This document shows positions 42,189 to 47,646 of a stretch of DNA of 47,646 nt, piece by piece. The notes beneath the pieces were generated by a model. It made no database searches. It was not told the DNA's origin and worked only from the letters and a program-made list of their open reading frames with translations. The DNA is taken from positions 188,001 to 235,646 of the forward strand of contig CASHSZ010000084.1 of assembly GCA_949358305.1 (NCBI GenBank). The letters run 5' to 3'. The number at the start of each line of letters is the position of its first letter. Position 1 is the first letter of the stretch. The stretch is from Strigamia acuminata. Its lineage: Eukaryota > Arthropoda > Chilopoda > Geophilomorpha > Linotaeniidae. The position numbers were made by a program, and so were the translations under genes.

Positions 42189-42288
42189 TTCGCGTCTGAG
42201 TTCACTTCGATCTCACACGTGTGCTAAGTGCTCATCTCCGAAAAACCAAAAGCGAAACAACTGGATAAATTCTCCCGAATCTTCAATT

Positions 42289-42367
42289 GTAAGTAGTTTT
42301 TTCTTTGGAATTTTCCAAAGAAAAACTAATAAATTAATTTTCGTTTTTTCTTTTCCATTTGAATTAG
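42289..42367 (+). other. probable 5' UTR intron of ORF3 (79 nt)
   Basis: The donor CAATT|GTAAGTAG is near-consensus. The acceptor TTTTCTTTTCCATTTGAATTAG lies nine bases before the ORF3 ATG. A spliced leader here would separate ORF3 mRNA from the genomic RNA. No equivalent is certain in G1. Confidence 0.5.
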
Positions 42368-42375
42368 TTGTTCAA

Positions 42376-43963
42376 ATGGAAGGAGAGGAACCAAAAGAAG
42401 GAAGCGAAGCCGGCGCCAACAGCCTCGAATTAGAAACAAATTCGACGCTGCTTGGTTCCGCAAACACTTCGAATACATCCGTGGATGTCACCGAAGAGTC
42501 CGCCGAAGCGTCCGCCGAAGCTCAAGCCGCTCTGGCCGACGCTGCTGCCCGTTTGCCAGTCACGCCGTCTCAGCCCCGACTTCGAGGAGGCCTATTCGCC
42601 GATCCAAACGGCGAAACTCGTGCACAGAGACACGACCGGGTAAATAATTTAAAATAAAATTACCTTTCAGTCATGAAAAGTAATTAAAAGTGCATTTTCA
42701 CTCCGAAAAAGCAAAAAGTTCGTTGGTAACGCCTTCGCAAGAAGACGCCGCCATTATTATCATCAGATGGCGCTGTGTCTCATTTTTGAGGCGTTGCTAC
42801 GGTAACGCTCCAAACACTGAAACATAGCCGTCGGAAACAACGTTTTTCACGGTTTTTCAAATATTTTGAAAAATTTAATGAATCTAAACTGTCGAATGAA
42901 ATCTCACCCGTGATTTTATTCCCTGAAAATTCGGAAATAATTATTTTACACGAAAAAATGGATTTTAATTATTTCTTCGAATATTTTACAGATCATCCAG
43001 CTTCGGGAGACGCATCTCGAACTGCACCCCGATGTTCCGACCGCTCCTGGAGTCTGGCGACATGCATTGCCGCCAGAAATCATCAAGTCCAAGGGACGAT
43101 TGACGTTTTGGGCGGCCCGCCACAAATTCTCCAAAGCATTAAACAAGCGATGGGGAACGAAGTTTCGGATTGCCTATTTAATCGATGGATTCGGTCATCG
43201 CGACGCCCTCGAGTGGGCGATGAAGCGCGATACCTTCGGACCACTGCGAAACGTGTTGCTTGACTTCGCCTTCACAGTGATCAATCAAGAAACGCGAGAC
43301 CATCGCCGTTACTTCAACGCTCCTGCGTGGGAGCGTCGACAGATTTTGGAGGACATCTTCCAACGTCTTGACCAAACCAAAGCCGAGGTTGTACGCCTCT
43401 ACCACGAATCTTTCCGTGTAACAACGGACGGAAAGAAACGTTGGGTGCCGACATGCCAGTCGGAGATGCATCAACTAGCCATGGGCGGATGTTTCCATGC
43501 AGATTTCGTGCCGAACCCGTATCCAGAGCCTGAGCCCCGGGTACAGGTCGCTTCCACCATCCACGTGGTGCCACCGCGCTCCACGTCGAGGTCACGATCA
43601 TCGAGGTCGCCCTACAGTGGCCGTCGCTCCTCCCCAACACAGTCGTCGAGGGAAGGCGCCATTGGAGGGTTACCTCCACTCCAGAAGGCTCGTCATCGCT
43701 CACATCACCGACGCGAGCCGACGCCGCCGAAAAGACATTCGAAGTCCGTATCGAGACCCACATCCCGAAGCCGACCTCGAGTGCAATCGCGTCAATCTTC
43801 CACGAGGAGTTCACTCTCGTCGCGTGAAGAACGATCCAACGCTTCACAGCTTACCGCTTCCTCCTCCGGCCGGATTGACTGGTCGGACGAGATAGCGAAG
43901 GAAGATCAACGCATCGCCGCATTGCAAGCCGGTCAGGGAGACGTTAATGTTGGTTTGCGATGA
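42376..43963 (+). CDS. G2 ORF3, two-exon gene, 3' truncated
   Basis: Exon 1 (42376-42639, 88 codons, acidic, Ala/Glu/Ser-rich) ends CGG|GTAAAT. Exon 2 (42992-43963) follows TATTTTACAG. Both are phase 0. Exon 2 encodes a domain shared with G1 ORF3: ALNKRWG beside LAKRW, and later WVPTCQSEMHQLAMGG beside a W-P-S-AEM-QL block, then NP/NFP. An Arg/Ser/His-rich tail resembles an RS or nuclear domain. It stops at about 411 residues, less than half of G1 ORF3, without the later domains. The last four codons probably come from the LTR of C2. No signal peptide or membrane segment is present. Confidence 0.75.
42640..42991 (+). other. intron of G2 ORF3 (352 nt)
   Basis: GTAAATAATT...ATATTTTACAG, AT-rich with stops in the exon 1 frame. 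It is at the same relative place and phase as the 795-nt intron of G1. Confidence 0.75.
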
Positions 43964-44407
43964 ATTATTTGCGATAATCATATTTGTTGTGCATTTCCGA
44001 GTAGGCACAATAAGCGCGTTACTTCTTGTATTGTTACGAATGGTCAGCCAATTGATTTGATTTTTATCTATAAGCTTGTTCTGTACCGCAATTGGCTGTG
44101 TCGACTTGATAACGTGCGTTCCCGTCGTCTGCTTGTTAAGCGACGATACTTTAGTTATGTTTGGTATTGTTTATCCATTACTTTAGCCTATGTTTTATTG
44201 TAAAGAATAAATCTATTCAATTGTGATAATAGATTTGTTCTCCTTGTTGATCTGTAATCAAGGTTGAGATTATATAGCCTCAACCCAGACCACTGTTTTA
44301 TGTTCTCACGGTGAATAAAGATGGCGGTCGCGTGTTGCGAATTAACCGCACTTTATAATCGGTTTGCAAGTTATTTCCGCATGCTCCAGGTCCAAATACG
44401 CTCTTCA
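43948..44407 (+). repeat. C2 5' LTR (left boundary approximate)
   Basis: It ends CTCTTCA two bases before the PBS. It contains AATAAA at about 44206-44211. The start is assigned to TGTTGG only from the Copia habit of TGTTG ends. The second LTR lies outside the window, so it cannot be verified here. Confidence 0.45.
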
Positions 44408-44409
44408 AA

Positions 44410-44420
44410 TGGTAGCAGAG
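44410..44420 (+). other. C2 primer binding site
   Basis: TGGTAGCAGAG is complementary to the 3' end of initiator tRNA-Met, the common Copia primer site. C1 instead carries the internal half-tRNA type. Confidence 0.75.
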
Positions 44421-45522
44421 GATCGGCGACGACCAGCGCCGGCCAATTTTAGAAGAATTGAAGAGAAACGGACATTTTTCCGACTCCAAGAAGTCGCGAA
44501 GTGCGCGCCCGCCCAATTCGTCGTGAAAACGGATTTTCGGTGCGGCAAACGTCTGGATTACGTGTGCGGACCATTCTGCAAAGGAATAGGATTCCAACGG
44601 TGTAAGGAATATTTATTTCGAACGATTTAAACTGTATTTTTGCCGATATAACCGGGCTTTCTCGGGCGGCGCCATTTTTGTTGAGCTTCGCTGCAGAATA
44701 CGGCGAAGTTAGTGTGTCTACGCGTGTGTACGGACCGGCACACGCACGCCCAACGATTCTACAACGGAATACGTCGACAGGACGGTATTTTGGAGCGAAG
44801 AAACGTCCCAAAACCGTCATTTTTTCGAGAAATCGCCGTGAATCGACGATTTTGTTACGGCGGCCATTTTTCGTCAAAAATAGACGGAAAAACGACGATT
44901 TGATTCACCGAGAAGTCCTGCACACGATAAGCGTGTGTGTGGGCAATTGTTTCCGTATCTCGCACCAGGAAAGCGAGTACGAAGGCGCAGACGGGCGCTA
45001 CGACGATTTTCTCCGCGCTTACACGGATGTGTGTACGCGGATTGCACGTCAGCCGATTCCGTGCGAAGACAACGTGAAGCCGACGTTTAATCCAACGTGG
45101 GAACCAGTTACGACGCGTGGAACCCGTAACTGGCCAACTTCACACCAAAAACTGTATTTTTCGAATTTTTCTCGTGAAACTCTGTTATTTATTAAGGTTT
45201 TTGTGTTGGGTCACTTAGAATATTCTGTACCCTTCGGGCAGTCGCCCCAGTACAGTCTCATTCCAGTCTGGGCTTGTCCGTGGCCAACTAGTCGTCCCGC
45301 GTCCCCCAGGTGGGCCGGTCGGAAGCTAGTAGGGCGACCAGATTTGGGTTTTTCATCTCACTTATTGAGGTGCCCCTTGGGAAGTGTAAAATTATTTCGC
45401 CTTCAATTTTTGGGGGCAAATTGCTTCTCCGTGCGACATATTCACGTGTATTGTGAATATTTGTGTTTTTCTTCGGAAGTTTGTGAAAAAGTGTTTTGTG
45501 CTACATTACTCGGAAATCCAGA
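44421..45522 (+). other. C2 leader, 1.1 kb
   Basis: A 299-codon ORF at 44678-45577 is open but has no recognisable domain, overlaps the true gag frame and has odd composition. I treat it as chance. The N-terminal part of a normal Copia Gag is not found here. Confidence 0.45.
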
Positions 45523-47646
45523 ATGGCACTGCCGAGATTTGAGAGAGCACAATTGCGACGGCAGTTCCTGGATTTAAAAATGAACGACAACGAAACAATG
45601 CGTGAATTTTTAGATCGTGTGGACCAAAAAGCGATCGAGGTTAACAATGCGGGTTTGGACTTGACTCCAATTTTCGTCATTTTCCAGTATATGGATGGCG
45701 TTAGACTTGAATTTGAGGCCTGCAAATTGAAGATTGATGCTTTACTGCAAGAGGACGTCACTCTAGAAAGAGTTAGACAGATATTCTTGGATGAATATGA
45801 CAGGTTGCATCCCCCACCAGTCCAGCCGATGGATACGTCATCTGACACGGATTTCTCCAGCGGAGATGAACGGGATGAAGACCGTGGAATGGGGGCTTCA
45901 TGTATACAGCAACCATCGGCGCATTATGCGGCAACGCAATGCCAAATTGTCAAATCAGGAATAGATTCTCCACCTAAACAGCAACAAGGTGCTACGAGAG
46001 GAAACCCGACAGGACAGTTCAGCAGGGGCAGCCAACGCGGGAAGAGTCGTGGGAAGAGCCAGCAGACGGCCAACGTCACGCAAATGGACATTTTTAGCAA
46101 TTCCCCGGTGTCTTATTTCTCCGCAGCGATTTGCCAAGAACAACCCCCTGTTGTAGTGTCTTTATTGTCGCATGCGAACTACGATTCGCAATGGTACGTC
46201 GACACAGGTGCGACGGACCATTTTTCGTTTAACAAATCCTGGTTTTCGGACTTTAAACCATTAACTGGTTATTCTGTGCAACAAGGCGACGGAAAGTCGA
46301 AAATCGAAGGCATTGGAAATGTGACTTTAGTTTCGATTAATGGACAACAAACACGTGAACTAACGTTGAAAAACGTTTATTATGCACCCAACTTCAAAAA
46401 GAATTTAATTTCTTTAGGTCGCACGGACGAAGCTGGGGCTACGACAATGGTTAAAAATGGTAAAATGTTTATTTATGATGTGACAATTGATGACCCTTCT
46501 ATCACTGCGATCCGTACGAGTGATAGGATGTACAAAGTCAATTGTCGCATTAATGCAAAGAATTCTGTAAACACTGTTGCATTGTCTGCGCAACAGAGTG
46601 CAACAGTGGCATCTAGTCCACCTTTAGCGGGTGAAGAAATTGTTAAATCTTTACTAACACACGTTGATTTTAGAACCGCATTAACCCAAAATTTGAGTAA
46701 ATCAGGGAAACCTGTACCTGCGAATGAGGGGCAAGCGAAAACTGCGAATAATGCGCCAGCGATCGTTGCAAACAATGCGAGTATGGGAATTTCGAATCAA
46801 CAATCGAGTGTTTTGAATGACACACAGTCTAGCTTAGTGGCCAGCAAGGGCAATAAGCCCAAGGATGCGAAAATTTTGAGAACAATTGTGCAAAACAATT
46901 TAACAAATGGAAATGGGGTTGTAAATGAAAAGAATGCTTCCATTAAACCAGATAAACCCCAAACGATGGACATCTGGCACTCTCGTATGGGACACCTTAA
47001 TGCAAAGGGAATTGCATTGTTAAACAAATCTACTGAAGTATTTGGTTTAAAGTTGTCCAACACGGAATTGTCGAGTTGTGATGCTTGTTCGAGGGCGAAG
47101 AGCACACGTGCCAGTTTCCCCCCCATTGTGAACATTTCGACCAAAGGGATTTTAGAAATCGTCCATTTAGACGTGTGGGGCCCTTCACCAGTTAAGAGCA
47201 TAGGTGGGGCGTACTACTATTTGGTCATGGTCGATGACTTCTCACGATTGATGTGGATCGTGATTATGAAGAAGAAGAGCGAAGTTTTGGGCCATTTTAA
47301 GAAGTGGTTAACCGAAATTGAAAGAACGACTTCTAGGAAAGTCAAGTCAATTAAAACTGACAATGGAGGGGAATTTGTATCCAAACAATGGGATGAATAT
47401 GCCAGTAGCATTGGACTGAAGTGTATGCGAACGAACGCATACAGCCCTGAGATGAACTCGATCGCTGAAAGAACGAACCGGACCATTCTTGGTGGCATCA
47501 GAGCTTTAATGATTGAAAATAGTCTTCCTCCATCCCTGTGGGCAGAACTCGCAGTTTCTGTCGTTTATTTAAAGAACCGGTTTCCGCATGCGGGATTGGG
47601 GGGAAGAACGCCTTATAATGTATTTTTCAACAAGAAATTGTCCCTT
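45523..47646 (+). CDS. C2 gag-pol, partial, open at window end
   Basis: From ATG 45523 the frame is open for 708 codons to the edge. It starts with a Copia-type Gag region (RRQFLDLKMNDNETMREFLD), so the N-terminal helices expected upstream are missing or the start is atypical. No CCHC knuckle is seen. An Arg/Gly/Ser/Gln-rich stretch (SRGSQRGKSRGKSQQ) stands in its place. Then come the protease (WYVDTGATDHF), a long linker, GAG-pre-integrase (IWHSRMGHL ... CDAC) and integrase (HLDVWGP, KTDNGGEF, NSIAERTNRT). No stop or frameshift is found, so this copy may be young. Confidence 0.9.
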   Translation, partial: MALPRFERAQLRRQFLDLKMNDNETMREFLDRVDQKAIEVNNAGLDLTPIFVIFQYMDGVRLEFEACKLKIDALLQEDVTLERVRQIFLDEYDRLHPPPVQPMDTSSDTDFSSGDERDEDRGMGASCIQQPSAHYAATQCQIVKSGIDSPPKQQQGATRGNPTGQFSRGSQRGKSRGKSQQTANVTQMDIFSNSPVSYFSAAICQEQPPVVVSLLSHANYDSQWYVDTGATDHFSFNKSWFSDFKPLTGYSVQQGDGKSKIEGIGNVTLVSINGQQTRELTLKNVYYAPNFKKNLISLGRTDEAGATTMVKNGKMFIYDVTIDDPSITAIRTSDRMYKVNCRINAKNSVNTVALSAQQSATVASSPPLAGEEIVKSLLTHVDFRTALTQNLSKSGKPVPANEGQAKTANNAPAIVANNASMGISNQQSSVLNDTQSSLVASKGNKPKDAKILRTIVQNNLTNGNGVVNEKNASIKPDKPQTMDIWHSRMGHLNAKGIALLNKSTEVFGLKLSNTELSSCDACSRAKSTRASFPPIVNISTKGILEIVHLDVWGPSPVKSIGGAYYYLVMVDDFSRLMWIVIMKKKSEVLGHFKKWLTEIERTTSRKVKSIKTDNGGEFVSKQWDEYASSIGLKCMRTNAYSPEMNSIAERTNRTILGGIRALMIENSLPPSLWAELAVSVVYLKNRFPHAGLGGRTPYNVFFNKKLSL

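Larger units (their letters stand above)
33635..43947 (+). mobile_element. Ty3/Gypsy LTR retrotransposon G2 (3' end missing)
   Basis: The 5' LTR begins TGTGGTGACC as in G1. It is followed by PBS, a 963-codon gag, pol with all enzymatic domains and a spliced ORF3. No second copy of the LTR occurs in the window. ORF3 stops close to what looks like the LTR of Copia C2, so the 3' end is probably displaced beyond the window. Pol has one TGA (40687-40689) and is otherwise open. The order and signals match G1, but G2 coding DNA is much richer in A+T. Confidence 0.88.
43948..47646 (+). mobile_element. Ty1/Copia retrotransposon C2 (runs off the window)
   Basis: An LTR-like segment, a tRNA-Met-type PBS at 44410, a long leader and a gag-protease-integrase frame open to the end are present. 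The left boundary is inferred, not proven: TGTTGG at 43948 is the first TG-start after recognisable G2 ORF3 sequence, and TGTTACG at 44032 is an alternative. It belongs to a different lineage from C1, with diverged protease and integrase motifs and a different type of PBS. Confidence 0.75.

Noticed and set aside
44678-45577. 299-codon ORF in the C2 leader
   Set aside because: No domain, overlaps the true gag frame, and its composition follows the leader rather than a protein family.
1-47646. CRISPR arrays, operons, Shine-Dalgarno sites, riboswitches
   Set aside because: None seen; the sequence is eukaryotic in all features.

Overview
ORGANISM. The window looks like a repeat-rich animal (metazoan) nuclear genome. 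It carries spliced gene models, Ty3/Gypsy, Ty1/Copia, LINE and Tc1/mariner-class sequences, and pseudogene-like pieces of two animal genes: Syncrip (hnRNP Q/R) and MADD (Rab3-GEF). Two predicted proteins (22792-23496 and 32576-33546, minus strand) remind me of uncharacterised multigene families in spider genomes. That is recollection, not a search, so I say only 'arthropod, possibly a spider'. LAYOUT. (1) 1-1679: end of a mariner-type transposase, then mostly featureless sequence and an ORF that runs into the next element. (2) 1680-22791: a Ty3/Gypsy element on the minus strand, here called G1, about 13.4 kb once its insertions are discounted. It has 1-kb LTRs, PBS, gag, pol and a spliced third ORF. 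A Copia element (C1, 14381-22082) sits inside its 5' LTR with a perfect GGGCC target duplication. C1 is itself interrupted by a 1.56-kb TIR element (15450-17005) and a 1.15-kb mariner of the DD39D type usual in plants (18476-19625). G1 in turn cuts a probable host gene at 22791, so insertions are nested four deep. (3) 22792-33634: AT-rich host-like DNA. It holds the truncated gene with a TATA box, a Syncrip pseudogene with an intron, a MADD fragment, three small minus-strand gene models with very short introns (39, 57 and 55 nt), a LINE fragment, a decayed Gypsy RT, a candidate solo LTR, a cluster of perfect hairpins, and a gene for a protein with an internal duplication. (4) 33635-43947: a second, related Ty3/Gypsy element on the plus strand (G2), with 5' LTR, tRNA-Pro-type PBS, an intact gag, pol with one TGA, and a spliced ORF3. 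(5) about 43948-47646: a second Copia element (C2), which appears to have landed in ORF3 of G2 and leaves the window with its gag-pol frame open. WORKING TOGETHER. G1 and G2 are diverged relatives with the same plan. Gag and pol are joined by a -1 frameshift at A AAA AAC followed by a stem. A third protein with no membrane signature sits in the env position and is made from a phase-0 spliced mRNA. The long LTRs carry hairpins that keep the same loop while their stems differ. The best candidates for undescribed biology are the five-hairpin array in the G2 LTR (34214-34427, preceded by a sixth hairpin) and the shared spliced ORF3.
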